NCBI GenBank assembly: GCA_019694675.1
Contig: JAIBBK010000022.1
Location: 1-58,367, forward strand
Reading direction: 5' to 3'
DNA: 58,367 nt
Source: Ignavibacteria bacterium
Lineage (GTDB): Bacteria > Bacteroidota > Ignavibacteria > Tepidaquicellales > Tepidaquicellaceae
Within the stretch, counting starts at the first letter, position 1. Each line of letters starts with the position of its first letter. A program made the position numbers and the translations under genes. Of the stretch, positions 28,741 through 38,006 are shown piece by piece. The notes beneath the pieces are model-generated. The model had not been told where the DNA came from and ran no database searches. It was given only the letters and a program-made list of their open reading frames with translations.

Positions 28741-29065
28741 ATTACAGTGGACAAATGCAGAATTGATTTTTTGTGGGGGGAGAGTTAGTTTAATTGCGAT
28801 TTGGTGATATGTACTTGTGTGAGTAAAGGTCGCTTGAACGAGTTAATATCTTTCTAATAAGATGGGTTGATATTTTTTTTCGCCCTGGGCGGAGTTACTT
28901 TGCTCTTCGGGACTAGGCGGAATGCATGATTGATATTCGACCGACGATGTTGAATTTCAATTTACCAAAAATGAACGTTCAGCACAAACAGACCAGGGAT
29001 TACAGTGGACAAATGCAGAATTGATTTTTTGCAGAGGGAGAGTTAGTTTAATTGCGATTTGGTGA
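28741..29065. repeat. direct repeat pair, 258 bp apart
   Basis: Both copies start ATTACAGTGGACAAATGCAG and include AGTTAGTTTAATTGCGATTT and GGTGA; they differ mainly by TGGGGGG versus CAGAGGG. After the clear 67 bp, diverged similarity continues (AGTAAAG/AGCAAAG, GAGTTAATATC/AGATAATATCC). It may be an internal duplication or traces of two insertions at the same type of site. Confidence 0.8.
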
Positions 29066-29468
29066 ACTGTATTAATGTAAGCAAAGAGCATTTGAGAGAA
29101 AGATAATATCCAATTGAATGAACACTTTATGAGTAACCTGAGATATTGCAAAGCCATAAACTGTGGTGTGGTTATGCGCAAATAAAATGGGAAGAGGTGA
29201 GGATATTTGATTGTTACAAGCAAGAACATTAGGAAGGTGTAACCATGAGAATGACAAATGAAGCACAGGGCATTGAAATCTGACAATTAAACGGAATTTG
29301 TCTGGACAGTTCTCCAAAAACTTGACGCAAACTAACGAACCGACAATAATACTTAACCCGAATTTATTTGGAATTTTTGCCGACCCGCATTTTAATTTTT
29401 CTTGCCAACCGAACTTTTGGCTTTCCCCGACAGACAAGCAGGACTTTTCGCAAAGCCCAAAGAACTAA

Positions 29469-29542
29469 TTTTTTGCCAAGGCAAAAAAATTTATTTGAAA
29501 GGGAGATTCTTTAACTGAATTACGCATTGCTTTGTTCAAAGC
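29469..29542. promoter_or_regulatory. two inverted repeats upstream of the HTH gene, candidate operators
   Basis: Inverted repeat 1 has arms TTTTTTGCC (29469-29477) and GGCAAAAAA (29480-29488). Inverted repeat 2 has arms GCTTTG (29529-29534) and CAAAGC (29537-29542). They end 31 bp before the ATG of the small HTH protein, a position suited to autoregulation by a controller protein. No promoter boxes could be assigned, and repeat 1 could alternatively act as a weak terminator. Confidence 0.4.
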
Positions 29543-29572
29543 GAAAAAATATTGACTTTTCAAGAGCTAAAT

Positions 29573-29764
29573 ATGATTAAGGTTGTATTATCTGAGCCAA
29601 ACAAGAAGAACAAATGGCTCACTGACGAACTCGGAAAAAATCTGGCAACAGTTTCGCTATGGTGTAACAAAGTGCAGCAATCTTCAATTGTAACCCTTGC
29701 CGAAACTGCTGATAATCTTAACTTTAATATACGACAACTTCTCAATGCTACAAAAGACAAATAA
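29573..29764 (+). CDS. small HTH regulator (controller-type protein)
   Basis: 63-residue XRE/Cro-like DNA-binding protein: KKNKWLTDELGKNLATVSLWCNKVQQSSIVTLAETADNLN has the helix-turn-helix pattern in which the second helix reads (LATVSLWCNK). ATG at 29573 is preferred over a TTG seven codons upstream. The stop is 3 bp before the methyltransferase start, so the two are co-transcribed. By analogy with controller proteins of restriction-modification systems, it probably times expression of the methyltransferase and the downstream genes. It is A/T-rich like the rest of the operon. Confidence 0.8.
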   Translation: MIKVVLSEPNKKNKWLTDELGKNLATVSLWCNKVQQSSIVTLAETADNLNFNIRQLLNATKDK

Positions 29765-29767
29765 TAT

Positions 29768-31003
29768 ATGCCGACAAAAAACACATACATTGATTTGTTT
29801 GCAGGTTGCGGAGGACTTTCTCTTGGCTTAAATCAATCAGGATGGAAAGGACTTTTTGCAATTGAAAAAAGCCCTTATGCTTTTGCAACTTTGAAACACA
29901 ATTTAGTTGACAATCTTAATCACTTTGACTGGCCTGAGTGGTTAGTAAAATCTCGGCACGACATTGAGGAGGTGCTAAAAAGTAAAACCAAAGAATTGAA
30001 AGAGTTGAGAGGCAAAGTTGATTTGGTTGCTGGAGGGCCACCTTGTCAGGGATTTTCTAGTGCCGGACGTAGAGAAGAAAGTGACCATAGAAACGAATTG
30101 ATTAGATCCTATATCAAGTTCATTCGTCTTGTTCAACCAAAGATTATCTTCTTTGAAAATGTAAAGGGATTTACACAACGTTTTAAGAAAAACCGTAGCA
30201 AAGGAATCAATTATTCCGAGTTTGTTCAGAAAGGACTGAGACGTTCCGGTAAGGATTTTAAAGGTTATGAAGTTTACGGAGAGTTGATTGACTTTTCGGA
30301 ATTCGGAATACCACAAAAAAGAACACGCTTTATTTTGGTTGGTATTAGAAGAGATATTTTTGAAAAATCAACCTTTGTTCCAAATCAATTTTTCGAACTG
30401 CTTAAAAGCAACAGAAAATCCTTTTTGGTAAACAAAGGATTAGGTTCAACCCAAAACTTGGAAGAAGCTATTTCTGATTTATTAGAGGAAAACGGAACAG
30501 TTGATTGTCCGGATTCAAAGGGGTTTCTATCATCCGTATATAGCAAGGCACAAAGTCCTTATCAAATGTTGATGCGGTCGAAAGTCTCGTCAAAGAGAAT
30601 TCCTGATAGCCACCGATTTGCTAATCACGGCAAAGAGACCATTTCGGTATTCCGAACACTTTTATCAAAAGCACCGAAAGGAAAAAAAATTGAAGGAAAA
30701 GAAAGGGAAAAGTTCAACATCAAAAAAAGAGGCATTGTTGTTTTAGCCCCTAACAAACCTTCCCCAACTCTTACATCACACCCTGACGACTATGTTCACT
30801 ATTGTGAACCAAGGATTTTGAGTGTTAGAGAATATGCCCGAATTCAAACATTTCCTGACTGGTTTGAATTCAAAGAAAAGTATACTACCGGAGGAAAGCT
30901 ACGTATCGTTGAAGTTCCAAGATATACGCAGGTAGGAAATGCGATTCCTCCTCTCTTTAGCGAGCAAGCCGGAGTAGTTTTAAAACAGATTCTAAATGGC
31001 TAA
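29768..31003 (+). CDS. DNA (cytosine-5-)-methyltransferase
   Basis: 411-residue C5-cytosine methyltransferase. Motif I is DLFAGCGGLSLGLNQSG (residues 9-25), and the catalytic motif IV is GGPPCQGFSSAG with C93 as nucleophile. Motif VI is FFENVKGF, motif VIII IPQKRTRFILVG and motif X TQVGNAIPPLFSEQAG. The target-recognition region lies between VIII and X (about residues 200-350). It overlaps the next gene by 8 bp. No ordinary restriction endonuclease is encoded in this operon; the GHKL and receiver-HEPN genes occupy its place. The methylated sequence cannot be predicted. Confidence 0.95.
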   Translation: MPTKNTYIDLFAGCGGLSLGLNQSGWKGLFAIEKSPYAFATLKHNLVDNLNHFDWPEWLVKSRHDIEEVLKSKTKELKELRGKVDLVAGGPPCQGFSSAGRREESDHRNELIRSYIKFIRLVQPKIIFFENVKGFTQRFKKNRSKGINYSEFVQKGLRRSGKDFKGYEVYGELIDFSEFGIPQKRTRFILVGIRRDIFEKSTFVPNQFFELLKSNRKSFLVNKGLGSTQNLEEAISDLLEENGTVDCPDSKGFLSSVYSKAQSPYQMLMRSKVSSKRIPDSHRFANHGKETISVFRTLLSKAPKGKKIEGKEREKFNIKKRGIVVLAPNKPSPTLTSHPDDYVHYCEPRILSVREYARIQTFPDWFEFKEKYTTGGKLRIVEVPRYTQVGNAIPPLFSEQAGVVLKQILNG

Positions 31004-33323
31004 TACAGAAACATTCAAAATAAGTGCAGCATTGAAAGACCTTATTGGTAAGGAGTTAATTACTGATGAGTTTGTTGCTGTTTTTGAATTAGTCAAGAAC
31101 TCTTTTGATGCTAACGCTTCAAAAGTTGAAGTGATTTTTGAAAACAACTATGAACCTGACAACGCAAGAATAATTATTAAAGATAACGGTAAAGGAATGA
31201 ACTATGACGACCTTAAAAATAAGTGGTTGTTTGTGGCTTATTCTGCCAAGCGTTTGGATAAAGAAAATGAAGATTATCGGGACAAAATAAAAACGCAAAG
31301 AATTTTTGCCGGAGCAAAAGGCGTAGGTCGTTTTTCTTGCGACAGATTGGGAAGATTCCTAAACCTTATAACTATAAAAGATGAACCCAAGCCTAAGACT
31401 GAAAACCTTGTAGTTAATTGGGAGGACTTTGAAAACGCAGATGATGAAGAGTTTGTAAACATCAAGGTTACGCACAAAGTGCTTACTGAAAACGCCTACA
31501 AACTTCAAAATGGAACAATTTTAGAAATTACCGGACTTCGTGACAATTGGGATAGAGATAGAATTTTAAAGCTAAAAAAATCCTTAGCCAAACTTATCAA
31601 CCCCAATCAGGAAAATGATAGCGACAATTTTGAAATTGAAATGATTGCAAAAGAAGAATTGACCCTTGACAAAGAAAAAAACAAAAAGGGAGAAAAGAAA
31701 AGTGATTTAGAAATTGTAAACGGACTTGTTAAGAATTCAATTTTTGAAACGCTTGAAATAAAAACCTCAAATATTCTTGTTCAAATTAGCCCAAAGGGAG
31801 ATTATATTGAAACCACCCTACAAGACAGAGGCGATTTAATTTATTATTTGAAAGAGAAAAACCATTATAAGGATTTGAAAAATGTTGCCGTTTATCTCTT
31901 TCAGTTAAATCGTGCAGCTAAAGCTAATTTTACCCGATTAATGGGAATGGAGCCTGTTAAATATGGTTCAGTTTTTATGTATAAAAACGGATTTCGAGTA
32001 TACCCTTATGGTGAAGAGGGTGAAGATGGCTTGGGAATCGAAAGAAGAAAACAACAGGGCTATAATCGATTTCTTGGGACTCGTGATTTAATTGGTAGAA
32101 TTGAAATTAATGGCCCACAACCCGAATTACGCGAAACAACCAGTAGAGATGGCGGGTTAGTTAGAAACGACACCTTTCGCAATCTCATAGATTTTTTTGA
32201 AAAATATGTTTTAAAACGATTAGAAAATTATGTAGTAAACATAATCGCTTGGGGTGACCCAGAAATTGACAAGGTCACAAAAGAAGTAATTCGTCCAGAA
32301 CTTTGGGCTAAAGACGTAAAAGTTCAGATTCTAGAACTTATTTCTGGCTACATTAACTCACAGGATGTAATTGAAATCCAATATGACAAGGATTTTCTAA
32401 AGATACTTTCAGACAAACAAGAACTTAGCGTTGACAAAATAGTTAAAAATGTTTCAAAGGTTGCCGCCAAATCCGGGAATCCCGAAATGGTTAAAGAGGC
32501 GAAAAAGATTGAAAAAGCAGTTAGAGAAATAAAAGCCGATGCAGATCGGGATAAAGCAAAAGCCGCTAAAGAAGAAGAAAAGCGCAAGGAGACCGAAAAG
32601 AAACTTGACTATGTTGTAAGCCAAAATAACTTTCTTCAAAAAGACATTAGTGATGACACTAAGAATTTAGAAAGCATTTTGCATCATATCGGATTAACAA
32701 CCAATTTCATCAAAAAGGATATTGAAAACCTTGTTAAGTCAATAAACAGTAATGCTTCAAAGAATGAGTTGCAGACCATCGTGAAGCGGTTAAGTCAACA
32801 AAATGAAAAAATCACTTCGTTTTCAAAATACTTTAAAAAGGTCAATTTCAATATTCATTCAAACAAACTGGATGTAGATGTTATCTCATTCACCAATGAA
32901 TACATTGAAAACGTGTATAAACTCCGTGATGATTTACGCATTAATCGTGAGTTACTAAATGTAAAAATCAATATGATGCCAAAAAGGATAGAACATAAAA
33001 TCAAATTCAATCCTATTGATATGATTATTGTGTTAGACAACCTCATTAGCAATTCAACCAAACACGGAGCATCTAAGGTTGAACTGACCTGGACAAAGTC
33101 CGATAAATCAATTCAGCTATCCTTCAAAGATGATGGGAAAGGAATTGCTGACAATATTTTGGACAGCATTTTTGATTTTGGTTTCACTACTTCCCGCAGA
33201 GGTTCAGGAATAGGTCTTTATCACGCAAAGGAAATCATTGAAAATCTAAACGGAACAATAAAAGTAAATAACAAACTCAGTAAAGGTGTGGAATTCCTCA
33301 TCTCTTTTATAAGCAATAAATAA
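30996..33323 (+). CDS. double GHKL protein: MORC/Hsp90-like ATPase plus histidine-kinase-like C-terminus
   Basis: 775 residues. The N-terminal GHKL ATPase has E31/N35 (AVFELVKNSFDA), D63-x-G-x-G67 (IIIKDNGKGMN) and a lid glycine motif GAKGVGRFSCDRLG (106-119), most like the MORC/MutL-type ATPases linked to restriction-modification genes. A charged helical linker (about 520-560) leads to a dimerisation-like helix with LHHIGLTTNF, where H563 or H564 could be the phosphorylated histidine. A second HATPase domain follows: N682/N686 (LDNLISNSTKHG), D713-G-K-G716 and GSGIGL. The adjacent receiver gene overlaps by one base (TAATG). Autokinase activity is inferred from the domain pattern. Cytoplasmic; no membrane segments. 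Confidence 0.9.
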   Translation: MANTETFKISAALKDLIGKELITDEFVAVFELVKNSFDANASKVEVIFENNYEPDNARIIIKDNGKGMNYDDLKNKWLFVAYSAKRLDKENEDYRDKIKTQRIFAGAKGVGRFSCDRLGRFLNLITIKDEPKPKTENLVVNWEDFENADDEEFVNIKVTHKVLTENAYKLQNGTILEITGLRDNWDRDRILKLKKSLAKLINPNQENDSDNFEIEMIAKEELTLDKEKNKKGEKKSDLEIVNGLVKNSIFETLEIKTSNILVQISPKGDYIETTLQDRGDLIYYLKEKNHYKDLKNVAVYLFQLNRAAKANFTRLMGMEPVKYGSVFMYKNGFRVYPYGEEGEDGLGIERRKQQGYNRFLGTRDLIGRIEINGPQPELRETTSRDGGLVRNDTFRNLIDFFEKYVLKRLENYVVNIIAWGDPEIDKVTKEVIRPELWAKDVKVQILELISGYINSQDVIEIQYDKDFLKILSDKQELSVDKIVKNVSKVAAKSGNPEMVKEAKKIEKAVREIKADADRDKAKAAKEEEKRKETEKKLDYVVSQNNFLQKDISDDTKNLESILHHIGLTTNFIKKDIENLVKSINSNASKNELQTIVKRLSQQNEKITSFSKYFKKVNFNIHSNKLDVDVISFTNEYIENVYKLRDDLRINRELLNVKINMMPKRIEHKIKFNPIDMIIVLDNLISNSTKHGASKVELTWTKSDKSIQLSFKDDGKGIADNILDSIFDFGFTTSRRGSGIGLYHAKEIIENLNGTIKVNNKLSKGVEFLISFISNK

Positions 33324-34261
33324 TGAAATTAGATTACAATATACTTTGGATTGACAATGATTTAAAAGATTACATTGACAATGGGTCTATAAAAGACGTT
33401 GAGGAAGTTTTAACAGTGAAAGGCTTTGAGCCAAATATCGAATTGGTTTTTGATGAGGCAAATCTTGATGCGTTTATAGATAAACACGATTACGATCTGA
33501 TAATTTCTGACTATAACCTAGAAAACACTACGGGAGACGTAATTATTGAACGTATACGTGTCGAAAAACAACTTGACACAGAAATACTATTTTATACAGC
33601 ACAAACTGAAAACAGCTTTAAAAACATGGAAGAAGTTAGAAACCGACTTGCATTTATAGAAAGATTGACATTTCAAATTGGCAGGGATAGACTACTGGAT
33701 AAAATTGAAAAGGTAATAAATCTTACTCTTAAAAAATTGCTTGATCTGAATGCAACAAGAGGTCTGATTACAGCAGCTACAAGTCATTTGGATGTTGAGA
33801 TTGAAGAAATTTATTACATTTTAATCGATAAACCTGTAGATGATGATGTTAAGCCAAGAATTGAGAAAATATTCAGAACTGACTACAAGGAAATAAAAAA
33901 GAACCTGCTAAAAAAATGTAAGGCACAAAGAGATTCCCATACTGCAGATTATATAACATATTTCTCACAATCTGATGCATTCAGAAAGTGGGATTTACTT
34001 AAAGAGCTTATTAGCATTAGTGTTCCTGACGGTTTTGACTTGGATTTATTCAAAAAATATTACGGAGAAGTAATTGATGTTCGCAACAAGTTTGCACACG
34101 CCAAAGCAGTTGAAGTTAAAGGGCGATTAGTGTTGAAAGGACGTATTGACGGAAAGGACTTTGAATTTTCCGAAGAAAACTGTATCAAAATCCGGCAAGA
34201 CTTGATTAATCATAGGCGAAATATTGAATCACTGAAAGCAGCGATAATAGAAAAGAAGTAA
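33323..34261 (+). CDS. receiver-domain protein with C-terminal HEPN-like Rx4H motif
   Basis: 312 residues. The N-terminal receiver-like domain has D11/D13 (LWIDNDLK), the expected phosphoacceptor D63 (LIISDYNLENTTGD) and a Thr in LFYTAQT; the usual lysine of strand 5 appears to be replaced (AFIERL), so phosphorylation-dependent switching may be altered. Residues about 140-310 are helical and contain R254-NKFA-H259, the Rx4H signature of HEPN ribonucleases, in a helix position typical for the fold. The gene overlaps the GHKL gene by one base, so the two products are made together. Inference: a kinase-receiver pair that switches an RNase. It could instead be a catalytically inactive HEPN partner. 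Confidence 0.75.
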   Translation: MKLDYNILWIDNDLKDYIDNGSIKDVEEVLTVKGFEPNIELVFDEANLDAFIDKHDYDLIISDYNLENTTGDVIIERIRVEKQLDTEILFYTAQTENSFKNMEEVRNRLAFIERLTFQIGRDRLLDKIEKVINLTLKKLLDLNATRGLITAATSHLDVEIEEIYYILIDKPVDDDVKPRIEKIFRTDYKEIKKNLLKKCKAQRDSHTADYITYFSQSDAFRKWDLLKELISISVPDGFDLDLFKKYYGEVIDVRNKFAHAKAVEVKGRLVLKGRIDGKDFEFSEENCIKIRQDLINHRRNIESLKAAIIEKK

Positions 34262-34672
34262 AGAAATGGCAACGCTTCAAAGTCATACAAATTGGCGAGC
34301 CCAATAGCAAAGCTTCAATCCAAAAACTGTAAGAGTTTACGCTTGCCTAACCCAACAAATATAATGCAAACTCGACATGACAAACGGTTGACCCGAAGAA
34401 AGCAGCCACTAAAACGGGTTTGACAGAGGCGGCGTTTCAGTGCTCCGCAGACAGTTTTGTATTTAATCAAACACTGGTTCTCCCCAACAACATCAGTGGT
34501 GAAAATCGCCACCCTAGCCCCGCCATCATCACCTAATACCTTCCCATCCTCAACAAACACACTAACCCCTGAAAATCCCCCGCATCACTTTAAATTGAGT
34601 TTACTTGCTTGACAATTTTTAAGATATTCACGCTACTTAATTTTAGATATAATCAACACCGGAGCATATTTA
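34262..34672. other. intergenic region, nothing recognised
   Basis: 411 bp separate the receiver-HEPN gene from hsdM. I see no gene: a minus-strand frame (34315-34560) is rich in Cys/Arg and has no family resemblance. The G+C content rises again from about 34680, so the right edge of the A/T-rich operon is here. The hsdM promoter should lie in the last 100 bp. Confidence 0.5.
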
Positions 34673-36127
34673 ATGTTTGAACAAACCTTTAAGAACATAG
34701 ACGACATCCTGCATAAAGATGCGGGATGCAGCAGTGAACTTGACTATGTGGAGCAGACTTCATGGATCCTGTTCCTCAAATATCTTGACGACCTGGAGAA
34801 AGACAAGGCAACTGCCGCTGAACTTACGGGCAAGACTTACACAAACATCATAGACCGCAAATATCAGTGGAGTGTATGGGCGATGCCGAAGCTAAAAGAC
34901 GGCAAACCCGATCATCACAAGGCAATGACAGGCGATGACCTGAAAGACTTTGTTGACCATAAACTCTATCCTTATCTGAAGGGATTCAAGAACTCCGCTG
35001 AAAGCGCAGATACGATAGAATACAAGATTGGCGAGATCTTCAGCGAACTGAAGAACAAGATCCAAAGCGGTTACAATCTCCGTGAAGTCATAAATCTCAT
35101 TGACCAGCTTCGCTTCCGCACTCATGCAGAGAAACATGAGATGAGCCACCTTTACGAAGATAAGATAAAGAACATGGGCAATGCGGGACGAAACGGCGGC
35201 GAATACTACACTCCGCGTCCGCTCATCAAAACAATTGTGAAAGTCGTTGCTCCGAAAATAGGCGAGACCATTTACGACGGCGCAGCAGGAAGCGCCGGAT
35301 TTCTTTGCGAGGCGTTCAACTATCTGAAACTCAGCAAATCACTTACAACTAAAGAAACAGAGATACTTCAGAAGAAAACTTTCTACGGCAAGGAGAAAAA
35401 ATCACTGGCATATATAATCGGCATAATGAACATGATCCTTCACGGAGTGGAAGCGCCAAACATCATTCATACCAACACGCTTGCCGAGAACCTTGCTGAC
35501 ATTCAGGAGAAAGACCGTTATGATGTAGTGCTTGCAAATCCACCGTTCGGCGGGAAAGAGCGCGCTGAAGTTCAGCAGAACTTTCCCATCAAGACAGGGG
35601 AAACAGCAATGCTCTTCCTTCAGCATTTCATTAAGATACTCAGGGCAGGCGGCAAAGCCGGCGTGATCATTAAGAATACCTTTCTGAGCAATACAGATAA
35701 CGCAAGCATCAGTCTGCGCAAACTCCTGCTTGAATCATGCAACCTGCACACCGTACTCGATCTACCCGGCGGAACCTTTGCAGGCGCAGGCGTGAAGACA
35801 GTTGTGCTCTTCTTTGAGAAGGGAAAGCCGACTAAGAAGATATGGTACTATCAGCTCAATCCCGGTCGTAATCTTGGAAAGACAAATCCGCTTAATGAAA
35901 ATGACCTTGCAGAGTTTGTGAATTTGCAAAAGAAATTTGCAGACAGCGACAACTCATGGACTGTGGATTTGAAGAATGTTGATGAGACTACATTTGATCT
36001 GAGTGTGAAGAATCCGAATAGGAAAGATGAAAATACACTGAGAGAGCCAAAAGATATTTTGAAAGAAATTGTAAAGCTGGATGAAGAAAGTGCCAAGTTG
36101 ATTCAATCAATTAGTGAAATAGTATGA
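34673..36127 (+). CDS. hsdM: type I restriction-modification methyltransferase subunit
   Basis: 484-residue N6-adenine methyltransferase subunit. An N-terminal helical domain (DILHKDAGCSSELDYVEQTSWILFLKYLDDLE) is followed by the SAM core: GEYYTPRPLIKTIVKVV, motif I ETIYDGAAGSAGFLCEAF, and catalytic motif IV NPPFGG at VVLANPPFGGKERAE. Motif I reads DGAAGSAGF where DPAAGSAGF is usual. The C-terminal part contains GRNLGKTNPLNENDLAEF. It overlaps hsdS by 4 bp (ATGA). With hsdS and hsdR it forms a complete type I system, interrupted by other genes. Confidence 0.96.
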   Translation: MFEQTFKNIDDILHKDAGCSSELDYVEQTSWILFLKYLDDLEKDKATAAELTGKTYTNIIDRKYQWSVWAMPKLKDGKPDHHKAMTGDDLKDFVDHKLYPYLKGFKNSAESADTIEYKIGEIFSELKNKIQSGYNLREVINLIDQLRFRTHAEKHEMSHLYEDKIKNMGNAGRNGGEYYTPRPLIKTIVKVVAPKIGETIYDGAAGSAGFLCEAFNYLKLSKSLTTKETEILQKKTFYGKEKKSLAYIIGIMNMILHGVEAPNIIHTNTLAENLADIQEKDRYDVVLANPPFGGKERAEVQQNFPIKTGETAMLFLQHFIKILRAGGKAGVIIKNTFLSNTDNASISLRKLLLESCNLHTVLDLPGGTFAGAGVKTVVLFFEKGKPTKKIWYYQLNPGRNLGKTNPLNENDLAEFVNLQKKFADSDNSWTVDLKNVDETTFDLSVKNPNRKDENTLREPKDILKEIVKLDEESAKLIQSISEIV

Positions 36128-37290
36128 ATCAAGATTGGCAATCCAGAAAATTAGGTGAGATTTGCAGGTTCATTAATGGCAGAGCATACTCAAAGAATGA
36201 GTTACTGAGAAGTGGTAAGTATCCAGTATTGCGAGTTGGCAATTTTTTTACAAACAATGAGTGGTACTACTCTGACTTAGAACTCGATGAAGAAAAATAT
36301 TGTGATAGCGGTGATTTGTTGTATGCTTGGTCTGCTTCCTTTGGTCCGCAAATGTGGAATGGTGGAAAAGTTATTTACCATTACCATATTTGGAAGCTAA
36401 TACCAAACTTCAGTCTGGTTGACAAGGATTTCTTATATCTGTTACTTGTATGGGATACGGAAGCAATAAAGTCAGCTCATGGAACTGGAACAACAATGAT
36501 GCATGTAGGTAAAGGTTCGATAGAAAATCGAATAGTCCCTCTCCCCCCGCTCCCCGAGCAGAAACGCATCGTAGCAATATTGGATGAATGCTTTGCCGCC
36601 ATAGCAAAGGCAAAAGCCAATGTCGAGCAAAACCTGAAGAATGCCAAAGAGCTTTTTGAAAGTTACTTGCAGGGGGTGTTTGAGAATAAGGGTGATGGTT
36701 GGGAAAACAAACAACTAAAAGATGTTGCCATAGTTTTTGGCCGCGGTAAATCAAAACACAGACCTAGGAATTGGGGGGGCTTGTATGGAGGTGATTATCC
36801 TTTTGTCCAAACTGGACAAGTGCGAAATGCAAATAAATATGTTTTAGATTATACTCAGACATATAATGAAGTAGGATTGAAACAAAGTAAATTATGGAGG
36901 AAAGGAACTATTGCTATAACAATCGCTGCAAACATTGCCGAAACTGCAATTTTAGGTTTTGATGCTTGTTTCCCCGACAGCATAATCGGCTTACAAGTTA
37001 ACCCGAAAAAGGCTGATCTGGATTTCACTTATTATTTGTTGCAATACTTCAAATCGGAGTTGCAAAAATTAGGGAAAGGAAGTGCTCAAGATAATATTAA
37101 TTTGGGAACATTTGAGAATCAATTTTTTCCCTTTCCGAAGGATGTTTCAGAACAACACTCCATCGTCCGCAAGCTCGACGCCCTGCGCGCCGAGACAACA
37201 AAACTCGAAACTATATACCGGAAAAAGATTGAAGACCTCGAAGAGCTGAAGAAGTCGATACTTCAGAGGGCGTTTGAGGGAGGGCTGTAG
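36124..37290 (+). CDS. hsdS: type I restriction-modification specificity subunit
   Basis: 388-residue S subunit with two target-recognition domains, residues about 1-140 and 195-330, each followed by a conserved helical spacer: PLPPLPEQKRIVAILDECFAAIAKAKANVEQN and FPKDVSEQHSIVRKLDALRAETTKLETIYRKK. This gives the standard bipartite recognition design. It starts inside the hsdM stop (ATGA). The AGGATT repeat block begins only 4 bp after its stop codon. The recognised sequence cannot be told from the protein alone. Confidence 0.95.
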   Translation: MNQDWQSRKLGEICRFINGRAYSKNELLRSGKYPVLRVGNFFTNNEWYYSDLELDEEKYCDSGDLLYAWSASFGPQMWNGGKVIYHYHIWKLIPNFSLVDKDFLYLLLVWDTEAIKSAHGTGTTMMHVGKGSIENRIVPLPPLPEQKRIVAILDECFAAIAKAKANVEQNLKNAKELFESYLQGVFENKGDGWENKQLKDVAIVFGRGKSKHRPRNWGGLYGGDYPFVQTGQVRNANKYVLDYTQTYNEVGLKQSKLWRKGTIAITIAANIAETAILGFDACFPDSIIGLQVNPKKADLDFTYYLLQYFKSELQKLGKGSAQDNINLGTFENQFFPFPKDVSEQHSIVRKLDALRAETTKLETIYRKKIEDLEELKKSILQRAFEGGL

Positions 37291-37293
37291 TAG

Positions 37294-37925
37294 TTGTCTG
37301 AACTAGGATTTGTAGGATTATAGGATTTTAGGATTAGTTTATTTTTGAATTCCTTTGCATAAGTTACAATATCCGGACTAAGATTTTAGGATTATAGGAT
37401 TTTAGGATTAGTTCATTTTTGTATTCCTTTGCACAGGTTACAATATCCGGACTAGGATTTTTAGGATTATAGGATTAGTTTATTTTTGAATTTCTTTGCA
37501 CAAGTTACAATATCCGGACTAAGATTTTTGGATTATAGGATTTTAGGATTAGTTCATTTTTGTATTCCTTTGCACAGGTTACAATATCCGGACTAGGATT
37601 TTTAGGATTATAGGATTTTTGGATTAGTTTGTTTTTGAATTTCTTTGCACAAGTTACAATATCCGGACTAAGATTTTTAGGATTAGTTTATTTTTGAATT
37701 CCTTTGCACAAGTTACAATATCCGGACTAAGATTTTTAGGATTAGAGGATTTTAGGATAACTTCATATATTCATTCAAGTATATATGTATATCATACTCT
37801 TAATCTGGATTACAGAGTGCAGAATCCTTTAATCCTCACATCCTACAAATCCTAGTTCAGACAATTGAATCAGCAGAGTGCAGAATCCTTTAATCCTCAC
37901 ATCCTCCAAATCCTAGTTCAGACAA
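37294..37925. repeat. AGGATT repeat array with perfect 25-bp terminal inverted repeats
   Basis: A 25-bp sequence at 37294-37318 (beginning TTGTCTGAACTAGGATTT) recurs as its exact reverse complement at 37840-37864, and 24/25 at 37901-37925. Between them are six tandem units of about 59-75 bp, each with several AGGATT words followed by TTTGCACAAGTTACAATATC and CGGACTA (CGGACTA near 37374, 37448, 37515, 37589, 37664 and 37723). The right inverted repeat lies in a 52-bp direct duplication (37813-37864 and 37874-37925). The GxxExxY gene starts 82 bp further on. Confidence 0.93.
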
Positions 37926-38006
37926 AAGAGAATTGAAACATCACCATATCATTACTATTCTTAATCCGGACTTGATTATTTTTCAAATGATTAAACATAT
38001 CCCATC

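Larger units (their letters stand above)
28691..29551. other. A/T-rich intergenic region with a duplicated block
   Basis: 861 bp without a supportable gene between the toxin-antitoxin pair and the methyltransferase operon. It contains a near-identical direct repeat of at least 67 bp (28741-28807 and 28999-29065) with weaker similarity for another 45 bp. From about 29280 the sequence becomes strongly A/T-rich and continues so into the operon, consistent with the left edge of an acquired segment. Confidence 0.6.

Noticed and set aside
34315..34560. 81-residue minus-strand frame between the receiver-HEPN gene and hsdM
   Set aside because: Cys/Arg-rich composition, no family resemblance and no partner; more likely non-coding.
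37294..37925. AGGATT block as a CRISPR or centromere-like array
   Set aside because: Unit length varies (59-75 bp), there are no unique spacers, and no parAB or cas genes adjoin. Terminal inverted repeats point to an element.
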